From: Oscillospiraceae bacterium | Lineage (GTDB): Bacteria; Bacillota; Clostridia; Oscillospirales; Ruminococcaceae | Length of the DNA stretch: 64,000 bases | Direction: 5' to 3' | Assembly: GCA_017405465.1 (NCBI GenBank) | Contig: JAFRAJ010000043.1 | Coordinates: forward strand, 1-64,000 | Shown here: positions 8,958 through 18,097 of the stretch, in pieces | Layout of the letters: the number at the start of each line of letters is the position of its first letter | Position numbering within the stretch: position 1 is the stretch's first letter | The notes under the pieces: generated by a model | What the model was told of the DNA's origin: nothing | Database searches by the model: none | What the model saw: only the letters and a program-made list of their open reading frames with translations | Made by a program: the position numbers and the translations under genes

Positions 8958-10742
8958 TTATTCCTCCACTATGCTGATGGCGCCAAACTTGCACATCTGT
9001 GTGCAAAGTCCGCAGCCGGTGCATCCTGATCCGTCAGGGATGACAGACTTTCCGTCCTTGAATGCGATGGCCGGGCATGCGATCTTCATGCATTGTTTGC
9101 ATCCTACACATTTCTCAGAATCAATGATGGCGTGTCTTCTGCCGTTGGCTCTTGCGACTTCCTTGATGAGAACGCAGGGGCGCTTTGTGATGATGACAAA
9201 CGGACCTGAAGCATTAATTCCGTCATTGAGTGCAGCGTCCATAGCTTTCATGTCCAGAGGATCCACTACTCGCAGATGGTTTTCATCGATGCCGCAGGCT
9301 CTGACAAGAGCAACTATATCGATAACAGGGGACGGCTGCCCCATAAGGTTTCTGGCAGTTCCGGGATTATCCTGATGACCGGTCATTGCTGTGATGGAGT
9401 TATCCAGTATGCACGCGATGACGTTAGCTTCAGAAGCTACGATATCGATAAGAGACGTGAGGCCGGAATGGAAAAACGTTGAGTCACCTACCATTCCCAG
9501 GGCTTTGCGGTCATCTCCCTGCCTTCTGAGAGCCTCTGAGAACCCTACGAGGGAGGATAATCCGGCACCCATGCACAGAGAAAACCCGAATCCGTTGAAA
9601 GGAGCTTGTGTACCCAGCCCATAACAGCCGATGTCTCCTGCAGCAGCGATCCTGTCAGAAACTTTAGTCAGCGAGAAAAAGAAACCGCGGTGTGGACATC
9701 CGGCACACATCGTAGGGGGACGTGCCGGTGCGTTGGCTTCAACATGATAGGTTTCTCCGGGTTCTTCATTTAACAGAACTCTGCGAAGGATCCCCGCGTT
9801 TAGTTCATTGCATATGGGAATGAGATCCTTTCCGTGGACGTTAGTAAATCCGAGAGCTCTTACCTGAGTCTCCAAATAAGGCTCGTTCTCTTCGATCACA
9901 TATATGGTCTCAAATCTCTCACAGAATTCTTTTATAAGTTTTTTCGAAAGGGGATATGTAAGACCTAACTTGAGATATGAAGCCTTTGAACCGAACACTT
10001 CCTTTGAGTGCTGATAAGATATTCCGGATGTTATAACGCCGACGGAGGTCTTTTCATTCTCTTCTACTATATTGAACGGACAGGTATATGCATACTCTTC
10101 CATATCGGAAAGGAGTTTCTCTCTTATGGGATGCCGTGCTAATGCAACTGCCGGAAGCAGAGCAAATTTGGATGGGTTCCGTTCATACTTCCTGACTTCA
10201 ACATCCTGTCTTTCTCCTGTAACTACGAGACTTTTTGAGTGACATACCCGAGTGGTCACACGGATCATGACAGGGGTGTCATATCTTTCGGACAGCACGT
10301 ATCCTGCCTTTACATAATCAAGGCATTCCTGAGAATCTGATGGCTCCAGCATAGCGATTTTGGCATGAGGAGCGTAAAGACGGTTATCCTGTTCGTTCTG
10401 TGAAGACCAGCAGCCTGGGTCATCGGCGGTGACGAACACCAGGCCTCCGTTAACGCCGGCGTATCCCATAGAGAAAATCGGGTCTGTGGCAACATTCATA
10501 CCTACATGTTTGAATGCGCAGAAGGCACGTGCACCGCCAATGGAAGCCCCGGATGCGACCTCGAAGGCGACTTTCTCGTTGCAGGACCATTCACAGTAAA
10601 TATCATCCTTATATAATGCACCGATGTTTTCCAGTATTTCGGTACTGGGAGTGCCGGGATATGCGGCAGCTACGTGTACGCCTGCTTCCCATACTCCGCG
10701 CGCGATAGCTTCATTGCCGCTCATCATTACCTTTGTTGACAT
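8958..10742 (-). CDS. iorA: Indolepyruvate ferredoxin oxidoreductase, alpha subunit
   Basis: 594 residues. The N-terminal pyrimidine domain contains the YPGTPSTE motif near residue 30. The thiamine-diphosphate site is in the segment GDSTFF...ILDN (about 415-445). A C-terminal pair of [4Fe-4S] ferredoxin motifs, CVGCKQC and CTGCGLC, lies at about 550-585. It oxidises indolepyruvate, phenylpyruvate or similar keto acids to the CoA thioester with ferredoxin as acceptor. It is the first gene of the operon iorA-iorB-ptb-buk and has an AAAGGA ribosome binding site. Family call is firm. Confidence 0.94.
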   Translation of the reverse strand: MSTKVMMSGNEAIARGVWEAGVHVAAAYPGTPSTEILENIGALYKDDIYCEWSCNEKVAFEVASGASIGGARAFCAFKHVGMNVATDPIFSMGYAGVNGGLVFVTADDPGCWSSQNEQDNRLYAPHAKIAMLEPSDSQECLDYVKAGYVLSERYDTPVMIRVTTRVCHSKSLVVTGERQDVEVRKYERNPSKFALLPAVALARHPIREKLLSDMEEYAYTCPFNIVEENEKTSVGVITSGISYQHSKEVFGSKASYLKLGLTYPLSKKLIKEFCERFETIYVIEENEPYLETQVRALGFTNVHGKDLIPICNELNAGILRRVLLNEEPGETYHVEANAPARPPTMCAGCPHRGFFFSLTKVSDRIAAAGDIGCYGLGTQAPFNGFGFSLCMGAGLSSLVGFSEALRRQGDDRKALGMVGDSTFFHSGLTSLIDIVASEANVIACILDNSITAMTGHQDNPGTARNLMGQPSPVIDIVALVRACGIDENHLRVVDPLDMKAMDAALNDGINASGPFVIITKRPCVLIKEVARANGRRHAIIDSEKCVGCKQCMKIACPAIAFKDGKSVIPDGSGCTGCGLCTQMCKFGAISIVEE

Positions 10743-10869
10743 TTCCGATTCCTTTCAGATCCATGATAATTTAGTAACTGCACCGACTCAGAGGGAAATG
10801 CGGATCAGTACAGATCGTCAGGTGATAATGATATTTTAGCATTCCTTAAGCAAGAAGAAAGAAGAAAAA

Positions 10870-10891
10870 AGACCAGTGCGAACACTGGTCT
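10870..10891 (-). terminator. Intrinsic terminator for the MATE-pepV operon
   Basis: A 9-bp perfect stem (10870-10878 with 10883-10891) with a CGAA-type loop is followed on the minus strand by a run of six T. It stops transcription coming out of pepV before the ior operon. Confidence 0.85.
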
Positions 10892-10955
10892 CTCGATCAT
10901 ACAAATATGTTGGATCTTTCTCTACAGGTTTCTTCTTAAGAATGTATTCATAAGA

Positions 10956-12365
10956 TCAGAGGATCTCATCGACTGTAAGGATCATCTTCATAAGAAGCTT
11001 GATACCTTTCATGTAGTCTTCTACTACGACAAATTCATCAGGCTGATGAGCGCCGCCGTGTCCCTGAGGAAGATCAGGCCTATTTTCACCGCGTAAGATC
11101 ACACCTGTTGCGAATGCACGGGGAAGTGCACCGGCATATGTACCACCTTTTCCGATACCAATAACGCTTTCCGTATCACCGGTAGCATCGACATATACCT
11201 GTTTGATCGCCTGGATGATCGGACCATTGACGTCGAGGGCATATCCATTTGATGTTTCCTGGATACTTACACTGAAATCCCACTCAGCAGACTTTTTGGT
11301 GATATTCTCGATCAAACGGTCATTGCTGTCTGTCACAGCTCGGCGGCAGTCATTCATAAGAGAGACGTGACCGTTATCGTAACGCAGGATGGTTCCGCTT
11401 GAGACTGTGGTACCGCTGAGTTCGTCTGTGCAGTCTATACCGAGGAAGGAGCCATAGTAGTCAGCATTCACATTGTTCATGAACTCAAGAATCTTCTTGT
11501 CGTCGCTTTTCAGTCCATCCAGTTTGATCAATCCGTCAGTAAGGACATAAACAGCGTTCACACCGTTTTCAGGACCGGCAGCGTGCGTTGTGACACCGTG
11601 GGCTACAATCTCTATGCAGTCTTCCTTTTCAGTGACAATGAACCTGTCATCGAGGGAATGATAATCGATTGAAGTCCCTTTTTTGAGTAATGCGACGGCT
11701 TTGTTGGGGATGATATTGAACGCGCTGCCTGCATCAAGACAGATAAAGTCATCAGACAGCGTCTTGTTGCTGGTCAGTGTATAGCGTACTCTTCCGAATT
11801 CTCCGCCTACTCCTGGGAAACCTCCGTCAGGAACGAATGTGAATTTCGGACATTCGTAGTTTTCGGTAAAGTATTTCATGTCCTGCATACCGGTCTCTTC
11901 GCTTGTGCCAAGCAAGAGATCGATATTGTGATTGAGTTCTACACCGGCTTCTCTCAGAGCTTTCATAATATAAAGACCGCCGATCGCAGCTGATTTATTG
12001 TCTCCGGTACCTCTTCCGAAAAGATATCCGTCTTTAAGAAGGGGGATATAGGGTTCTGTTACGGTCCAGTCACTGCCTGCGGGGACGACATCCAGATGGG
12101 CAAGGACGCCTATCGTCTCGTCTTTTCCAAGGTCATACTTGATTGATCCCACATAGTATTCGTAGTTGTGAGTCTTGAAACCTTCATCTTCTCCTCTTTT
12201 GAGCATGTGGTCGACGACTTTCCTGCATCCAGGACCAAAGGGCTTAACAGCATCGCCATCTAAAGACACGCTTTCGATACTTGCGACTTTAGCAAGATCG
12301 TCGACGATCTCATCCTTATGCGCATCGATGTAGCCGTTGAGCTTTTCAATAATCTCGTTGTTCAT
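10956..12365 (-). CDS. pepV: Dipeptidase PepV (M20 metallopeptidase)
   Basis: 469 residues, the usual size for PepV. Zinc-binding motifs are in order: HLDVVP (His90, Asp92), the bridging Asp122 in GTGDNKS where the family usually has DDKGP, SEETG with the catalytic Glu near 156, Asp180, and a C-terminal HQPDE. It hydrolyses unsubstituted dipeptides in the cytoplasm and supplies free amino acids, which fits the downstream keto-acid operon. It lies 20 bases behind the MATE gene and has a GGAG ribosome site. The substituted DDKGP motif is worth noting, but the metal-ligand Asp is kept. Confidence 0.9.
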   Translation of the reverse strand: MNNEIIEKLNGYIDAHKDEIVDDLAKVASIESVSLDGDAVKPFGPGCRKVVDHMLKRGEDEGFKTHNYEYYVGSIKYDLGKDETIGVLAHLDVVPAGSDWTVTEPYIPLLKDGYLFGRGTGDNKSAAIGGLYIMKALREAGVELNHNIDLLLGTSEETGMQDMKYFTENYECPKFTFVPDGGFPGVGGEFGRVRYTLTSNKTLSDDFICLDAGSAFNIIPNKAVALLKKGTSIDYHSLDDRFIVTEKEDCIEIVAHGVTTHAAGPENGVNAVYVLTDGLIKLDGLKSDDKKILEFMNNVNADYYGSFLGIDCTDELSGTTVSSGTILRYDNGHVSLMNDCRRAVTDSNDRLIENITKKSAEWDFSVSIQETSNGYALDVNGPIIQAIKQVYVDATGDTESVIGIGKGGTYAGALPRAFATGVILRGENRPDLPQGHGGAHQPDEFVVVEDYMKGIKLLMKMILTVDEIL

Positions 12366-12385
12366 TTGTTTCTCCTTTTTTGTAT

Positions 12386-13765
12386 TTAGGCTTCCAGATT
12401 AATAGAGACATCCTTTTGGGGAAGAACGATCTTATGATAAACATAGTTCCAAAGTATGAATTCCAGCACAGAGGTGATGAACCATGAAAGGGGATAGCTT
12501 AGATAAATGACTTCCAGAGCGCGGTGTGTCGGGAAGAAGCCCCAGAGCCATGCGAGACGGACACCGCAGATTCCCACGACCATGATTATCATGGGCAGAC
12601 TGGATTTTCCCATTCCTCTGAGTGATCCCGCAAAAACATCAAGAATGCCGTTGAGGAACAGGGGAAGGATCACGTACAGAACTCTCAGGGTTCCTATGCG
12701 AACGACTTCAGGATCGTTCGTGTAGAGTGAGAGAAGCGGTTTGTGGAAGACCCAGATGATCCCTGCTACAGTCAGAGCGCCTATGATTACCAATACCAGA
12801 CTCACATACATGACCTTTTTGAGCTTCTCATATTTTCTGGCTCCGTAGTTCTGACTTGTAAAACTGATACAGGCCTGGGTAAATGCCATCATCGCAATAT
12901 AGCAGAAGTTCTCAAGGTTGGATCCCGCTGTATTGCCGGCAATTATATCTGATGAAGAGAAAGAGTTTATAGAGCTCTGCATCACAACATTGGAGATCGA
13001 GAACATCATTGACTGGATTCCGGAAGGAACTCCGATACGCAGTATCTCAAGAGCAGTCCTGCCGTTGAATCTCATGTGTTTGAGATCAAGCTGCGTTATA
13101 TCTTTTGTTGTGATAAGTGAGTAAGTGACCAGGATAGCACTTACAGCCTGGCTGATAAGAGTTGCGAATGCAACTCCAGCAGTCCCCAGATGCAGCCTCG
13201 TAACGAAGATAAGGTTGAGTACCACGTTGGTCAATCCGCTGGCTATGATGTAATACAAAGGCCTCAGAGTATCTCCTTTAGCTCTCAGTATCGCTGCTCC
13301 GAAATTGTATATGAGCATGAAGATTGCTCCGCCAAGATATATCCTCATATAGAGTGCACTCTGATCAAGTATGTTTGCGGGGGTGGATACCATTCTGAGC
13401 AATGACTTTGAGAGAAACAGGCCAACCATGCTCAGGAAAAGACCGGAACTTGCTGCCATGATAAAGGCTGTCTCGACTGTTTCTTTAGCTCTGCTTTCGT
13501 TGCCTCTTCCTATCATCTGGCCAACTACGACACTGGCTCCCATACTGAGTCCGTTGAAAAGAGACGATACCATGAATATCAGTGAACCTGTCGCGCCGAC
13601 AGCTGCAAGAGCCTCACTGCCGGCATGCTGTCCTACGACGATGGTATCTACAGCACTGAACAGATTGGATAAGAAATTGGTGAGCATAAGGGGAAATGCG
13701 AATTTCAGCATACTGCTTAAAAGGGGTCCGTTGACGATGTCTTCTCTGGTTACTGCGCGGCTCAT
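12386..13765 (-). CDS. MATE-family efflux transporter
   Basis: 459 residues with about twelve hydrophobic segments in two similar halves, a typical multidrug and toxin extrusion protein of the DinF/NorM-like type. It would export small cationic or amphipathic compounds using a Na+ or H+ gradient at the cytoplasmic membrane. It is the first gene of a two-gene unit with pepV, spaced 20 bases. A link between export and dipeptide cleavage is not evident, and co-transcription may be incidental. Confidence 0.9.
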   Translation of the reverse strand: MSRAVTREDIVNGPLLSSMLKFAFPLMLTNFLSNLFSAVDTIVVGQHAGSEALAAVGATGSLIFMVSSLFNGLSMGASVVVGQMIGRGNESRAKETVETAFIMAASSGLFLSMVGLFLSKSLLRMVSTPANILDQSALYMRIYLGGAIFMLIYNFGAAILRAKGDTLRPLYYIIASGLTNVVLNLIFVTRLHLGTAGVAFATLISQAVSAILVTYSLITTKDITQLDLKHMRFNGRTALEILRIGVPSGIQSMMFSISNVVMQSSINSFSSSDIIAGNTAGSNLENFCYIAMMAFTQACISFTSQNYGARKYEKLKKVMYVSLVLVIIGALTVAGIIWVFHKPLLSLYTNDPEVVRIGTLRVLYVILPLFLNGILDVFAGSLRGMGKSSLPMIIMVVGICGVRLAWLWGFFPTHRALEVIYLSYPLSWFITSVLEFILWNYVYHKIVLPQKDVSINLEA

Positions 13766-14065
13766 TAATTGTTTTTCCTTATATATTGTTTTTTATTTAT
13801 TATACTGAACGACAGAGCTTCTGACTTGCTCCAAAATCAGATGATGAGATTTCAAAATAATTGCATTATATTCAGTAATGACATCTATTATTCAGCGCGT
13901 GTTACATATTATACTGTTTTAGAGTAAAAATCCACTTTTTTTATGGACCATATCGGATTTGTTTTATCAATTTGCGTTTCTTGGTCCGATCACTTTTTCC
14001 ACCAAAGAGAGGAGGATGTGTTTTTCCTATTTATTTACGGGTAAAAGGGTAACACGAATCATTCA
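13766..14065. other. Divergent intergenic region, MATE to S9 peptidase
   Basis: 300 bases, A+T rich. It must hold the divergent promoters, but I cannot place a convincing -35/-10 pair. A GGACCA/TGGTCC inverted repeat (13945-13950 and 13982-13987) flanks a T-rich stretch. Near its right end is a strong GAGAGGAGG at 14007-14015. An ATG follows directly, opening a 17-codon frame (14016-14069) whose TGA overlaps the peptidase ATG. Confidence 0.4.
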
Positions 14066-14069
14066 ATGA
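14016..14069 (+). CDS. Possible 17-codon leader cistron coupled to the S9 peptidase
   Basis: The only strong ribosome binding site upstream of the peptidase is GAGAGGAGG at 14007-14015. It lies too far from the peptidase ATG (about 50 bases) but directly before this ATG. The small frame ends in an ATGA overlap with the peptidase start, the classical geometry of translational coupling. The zero-to-three base spacing to the start codon is poor, so expression is uncertain. I do not recognise the peptide. Confidence 0.25.
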   Translation: MCFSYLFTGKRVTRIIQ

Positions 14070-16012
14070 AAAGGATACCACAGGATCTGTTTCATCAGTT
14101 CAATTTTCTGACTAATCTCTCTGTCAGCAGTGAGGGAAGGATATTCTTCGTCGGCACGAAACAGGATGTCGAGAGCAACAGTTATGTGAGTCATATCTAT
14201 GAACTCAAAGACAGCATAGTTCGTCAGATCACCAATGGGAAAAATGAGGCGTCTTTCACTTTGGAAAATGACACTATCCTTTTTCTTGCAAGAAGATCCG
14301 AGGATAAAACGACTCATACAGAATTCTACAGACTGAATCTGAAAGAGGGAGGAGAAGCTTCGCCTGCATTCACGGTTCCTGTATCCGGAGGCTCTGTTAA
14401 GGATATAGGAGATTATTATCTGATGACTGGCAGCACAGATCTTAACTGCCCGGATTATCATCTGCTCAGCAAAGAGGACAGAGAGAAATATGAAGAAGAG
14501 AAGAAGGAGAATGATGATTACCAGGTAGTCGATGAATATCCGTTTTTCTTTAACGGCGCCGGGTTCATCAATAAAACTCGTTCATCTCTTTATCTGATAG
14601 ATAAAAAAACGTTCTCTGTAGAAAGGATTACTCCGCCTACTCTTGACGTTGAATCCAGTGACTGGCTCGGCAGTGAGATCCTGTATACGGGAATAGATTA
14701 TGATGCAGTAAAAGGCAAATGGGCTCAGGTCTATCGATATGATATCGAAACTAGAAAAACAGAGTGTCTGTACGAAAAAGCAGATATGCTTATACACGGG
14801 GTCAAACACTATAAGGGAAAGATCCTGATACTCGGCACTTATGGAGAGAGATACGGAGTCACAGAAAGCAGTAAATTCTATTTCCTTGAAAACGGAGTCA
14901 TGAAACTGTTCATTGGCAGAGATATCTCTTATTGGTCTTCTGTGGGAACAGACAGCAAATGGGGACACGGAAGAGGAATGGAGATCGTTGACGGGGAGCT
15001 GTATCTAACTCCGACTCTTGGACCTGATTCACCGCTTGCCAGAATAGAGGATGAAGACATCGTGTGTCTCACGGATTTCAAAGGCGCTGTCAATGATTAT
15101 TGTGTGACCGATAATGGTATATTCGTGATCGCAATGGAAGGCCAGAAGCTTCAGGAGATTTACAAGGTCGGGGAAGACGGCAGTCTGGATCAGCTTTCAA
15201 ATATAAATACACCTGTTCTGGCGGATTATTACGTAGCAAAGCCGGAACGTGTTGTGGTCAGCAAACAGCCCTGCGATGTCGAAGGATGGGTGCTCAAACC
15301 GTATGGATACGATCCCGGAAAGAAATATCCTGCTATTCTTGATATCCATGGAGGACCGAGATCCGCCTACGGAGAGATCTACTATCATGAGATGCAATAC
15401 TGGGCATCAGAAGGCTTTATAGTAATGTACTGCAATCCCCATGGTTCTGACGGATATGGAAATGAATTCGCTGATATACGTAAGGAAAAATACGGAACGA
15501 TAGATTATGAAGACATCATGGATTTCTGCGATGAAGTAATAAGGAATTATCCCGTAGATGAAAAGCGGCTTGCGGTGACCGGTGGTTCTTATGGTGGATT
15601 CATGACTAACTGGATCATCGGACATACTGACAGATTCTGCTGCGCTGCGAGCCAGAGATCCATCTCGAACTGGATGAGCATGATGCTTGCCAGTGACTAT
15701 GGCCTTGATGTTCCTTTCGAACATGGATTTGATGACATATATGACTGCACAGAAGGACTTTGGAGAGTATCTCCGCTGAAATATGCAGACAAGGTCAAGA
15801 CACCTACTCTGTTCATACATTCCTTTGAGGATTACCGCTGCCCGTATCCTGAAGGACTGCAGTTGTTCACCGCTATCAGGGCACAGGGCGTAGATGCCAG
15901 GATGTGTCTGTTCAAGGGAGAGAACCACGAACTGTCACGCTCCGGAAAGCCTAAACACAGATCCAGAAGGCTTAAAGAGATCACCGACTGGATAAAGAAA
16001 TATACAGCATAA
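14066..16012 (+). CDS. S9-family peptidase (acylaminoacyl-peptidase/prolyl-oligopeptidase-like)
   Basis: 648 residues. The N-terminal two thirds forms the beta-propeller gate and the C-terminal third an alpha/beta hydrolase. The nucleophile Ser508 is in GGSYGG. The acid is in the SFEDYRCP segment and His in the ENHELS segment near the C-terminus, so the triad is complete. It cleaves short peptides with blocked or proline-containing N-termini in the cytoplasm. The start has no close ribosome binding site (see the leader cistron). It is followed 22 bases later by an M28-like peptidase, so a peptide-use operon is likely. Confidence 0.9.
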   Translation: MKRIPQDLFHQFNFLTNLSVSSEGRIFFVGTKQDVESNSYVSHIYELKDSIVRQITNGKNEASFTLENDTILFLARRSEDKTTHTEFYRLNLKEGGEASPAFTVPVSGGSVKDIGDYYLMTGSTDLNCPDYHLLSKEDREKYEEEKKENDDYQVVDEYPFFFNGAGFINKTRSSLYLIDKKTFSVERITPPTLDVESSDWLGSEILYTGIDYDAVKGKWAQVYRYDIETRKTECLYEKADMLIHGVKHYKGKILILGTYGERYGVTESSKFYFLENGVMKLFIGRDISYWSSVGTDSKWGHGRGMEIVDGELYLTPTLGPDSPLARIEDEDIVCLTDFKGAVNDYCVTDNGIFVIAMEGQKLQEIYKVGEDGSLDQLSNINTPVLADYYVAKPERVVVSKQPCDVEGWVLKPYGYDPGKKYPAILDIHGGPRSAYGEIYYHEMQYWASEGFIVMYCNPHGSDGYGNEFADIRKEKYGTIDYEDIMDFCDEVIRNYPVDEKRLAVTGGSYGGFMTNWIIGHTDRFCCAASQRSISNWMSMMLASDYGLDVPFEHGFDDIYDCTEGLWRVSPLKYADKVKTPTLFIHSFEDYRCPYPEGLQLFTAIRAQGVDARMCLFKGENHELSRSGKPKHRSRRLKEITDWIKKYTA

Positions 16013-16034
16013 ACTGATCGGAAAGGGAAATATC

Positions 16035-17951
16035 ATGCAGGACAGTAAGATTTTCAGGGATTATGTCAGCCCCAAAAGACTTCTTAATGTTGTAAAGGAA
16101 GTATCCAATTATCACCGCATACAGGCTTCACCGATGTTCAGAGAAGCTGCAGAACACGTTCTGAAGATATGCAAAGGTTACGGCCTTGATGCAGAACTTC
16201 TTGATTTTGAATCCACTCCGGATACCTGGTATCTTCAGTGCAGGATGTTCAAGGAATGGTCTATCAAAGCGGCGACGCTTGATCTTGTCGAGCCGGAGAT
16301 GAGACTTGCAGATTTCTCTGCAGATAACATCTCAGTGGTTCAGAAGAGTTATCCGATCGACAGGAGAAACGATCCGGTGGATCTGGTGCTGCTCGACAAA
16401 GGCCCGGAAGAAGAGAATTACGAAGGACTTGATCTTAATGGCAAATGGGTGTTCAGCAGGTACCGTCTCAATACGATGGACTGGATATATAAACGTGGAG
16501 CACTCGGACTCGTTACTGATTTCATCATGGAGACCGCAAACCGCAAGAGGTCTGATCTTTATGATTCGATGACCTATACCTCTTACTGGCATAAACATCT
16601 CCCGGGAGAACCGGAGGCACGTGGCTTTGTGCTTTCTCCAAAGGCAGGGGATAGTCTTGCTAAACTCTGCAAGGAAAAGATGGAGAAGGATAACGGGTAT
16701 CTGCAGGTAAGACCTTTCATAGATTCTGAACTGTATGACGGTCATATTCAGGACGTTGAAGTGACTGTTGAAGGCAAAGATGACCGTGTAGTCTACCTTG
16801 CTGCCCATCTCTGCCATCCCAGGTCATCTGCGAACGACAATGCTTCCGGAGTCAGCGCGACGATAGAAGCAATGAACGTCATCAACACTCTCATTAAGGA
16901 GGGAAAGATAGAAAAACCTCAGCATACTATCAAACTGGTGCTGATGCCTGAGATGATGGGTACTTATCCTTATCTTGCGACACATCCCAACTACGAGAAG
17001 GCCCTTGGAGCAATGAATCTGGATATGGTCGGAGGAAGACAGACCAGGTTTTATGGACCGATCACTCTGACGAAGAACCCTTGGGCTACTCCTAACCTAA
17101 TCAATGAGGTCGCTACTTATAGTCTTGGAGAAGCTTCCAAAGAAGCTTCCAGCTTAAGTGGTGACCCTGTAGCACTCACAAACCACAGAATCGACTCATT
17201 CACTGGAGGAAGCGATCATGTTATTTATGCCGATCCTTCTATAAATATACCTTGCTGTATGCTTGGACAGTGGCCGGATCTCAATTATCACACCGCGACC
17301 GATACTCTGGATGTTATAGATCCTGAGGTTCTGAAATTCTCCTGCCTGACCGCAATCAATTTTTCTTATAATCTTGCCAATCTTACCGCAGATGATCTTC
17401 CGTGCCTCTATGAAGAATTGGAGAAGAATATTATCTCAGAGAAGACCAAGCTTGTTTCTTCTTATTACCTCGGAAAGATCGATAAAGCTGTATTCGGATC
17501 CAGAATGGCAAAATACAGAAGATATTATCTGGACAGCCTGAAGACTGCGGGAAAGCTTGTCAAAGGTGCAGATACTTCAAAAGCAGAGGAAGTAATCGGC
17601 AGTATGTTTGACTCATGGATGAACTTCTATGATCTTTCTGACAGCTACGAAGAATACAGCGAGCTCAGCACAGTATACAAACGCAACTTCGTCGGACCGA
17701 TAGAAAGTCTGGATGACTACAGAGCCCTGGGAAAAGGAGACGTTCTTGATGAGTTCAACAGCAAACTAGAAGGAACAGAACGTTTTGCAATGATGGGAGT
17801 CCAGTCAAATACCGTGTATTATATAAATGGAGTCAGAACTCTCGGACAGGTGATACGTGAAGTGTCTCTTGATCTTGGCAGAGACTGCAGGGATATGGTG
17901 ATTCTGTATACCGATACTCTGAATAAACTCGGACTTATTTCCGAGGTCTGA
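16035..17951 (+). CDS. DUF4910/M28-like aminopeptidase
   Basis: 638 residues. The N-terminal region resembles the DUF2172/DUF4910 arrangement: a helical start, an inserted PA-type domain, then an M28-like di-zinc fold. Ligands visible are His258 and His261 (AHLCHP), Asp268 (SANDN), a Glu in PEMMGT, Asp in NLDMVGG, and the late His in NYHTATD. The region after about 430 is a helical tail with a winged-helix look. An aminopeptidase activity is expected, though few members are characterised. A GGAAAGG ribosome binding site is present. It sits between an S9 peptidase and a GH43 enzyme on the same strand. Confidence 0.8.
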   Translation: MQDSKIFRDYVSPKRLLNVVKEVSNYHRIQASPMFREAAEHVLKICKGYGLDAELLDFESTPDTWYLQCRMFKEWSIKAATLDLVEPEMRLADFSADNISVVQKSYPIDRRNDPVDLVLLDKGPEEENYEGLDLNGKWVFSRYRLNTMDWIYKRGALGLVTDFIMETANRKRSDLYDSMTYTSYWHKHLPGEPEARGFVLSPKAGDSLAKLCKEKMEKDNGYLQVRPFIDSELYDGHIQDVEVTVEGKDDRVVYLAAHLCHPRSSANDNASGVSATIEAMNVINTLIKEGKIEKPQHTIKLVLMPEMMGTYPYLATHPNYEKALGAMNLDMVGGRQTRFYGPITLTKNPWATPNLINEVATYSLGEASKEASSLSGDPVALTNHRIDSFTGGSDHVIYADPSINIPCCMLGQWPDLNYHTATDTLDVIDPEVLKFSCLTAINFSYNLANLTADDLPCLYEELEKNIISEKTKLVSSYYLGKIDKAVFGSRMAKYRRYYLDSLKTAGKLVKGADTSKAEEVIGSMFDSWMNFYDLSDSYEEYSELSTVYKRNFVGPIESLDDYRALGKGDVLDEFNSKLEGTERFAMMGVQSNTVYYINGVRTLGQVIREVSLDLGRDCRDMVILYTDTLNKLGLISEV

Positions 17952-18097
17952 AAAAGATCGCGGATCGACAGCGTATCATGGCCATATGACTCAGCACTCT
18001 TTCTTCTTCGAGAAGATCACATGTCATACCAGAGAGAAAAACAAAAGGTTATCAGGAATAGTAGGCTCACTGATGGGCAGAAATGGAGAAGTATTAT

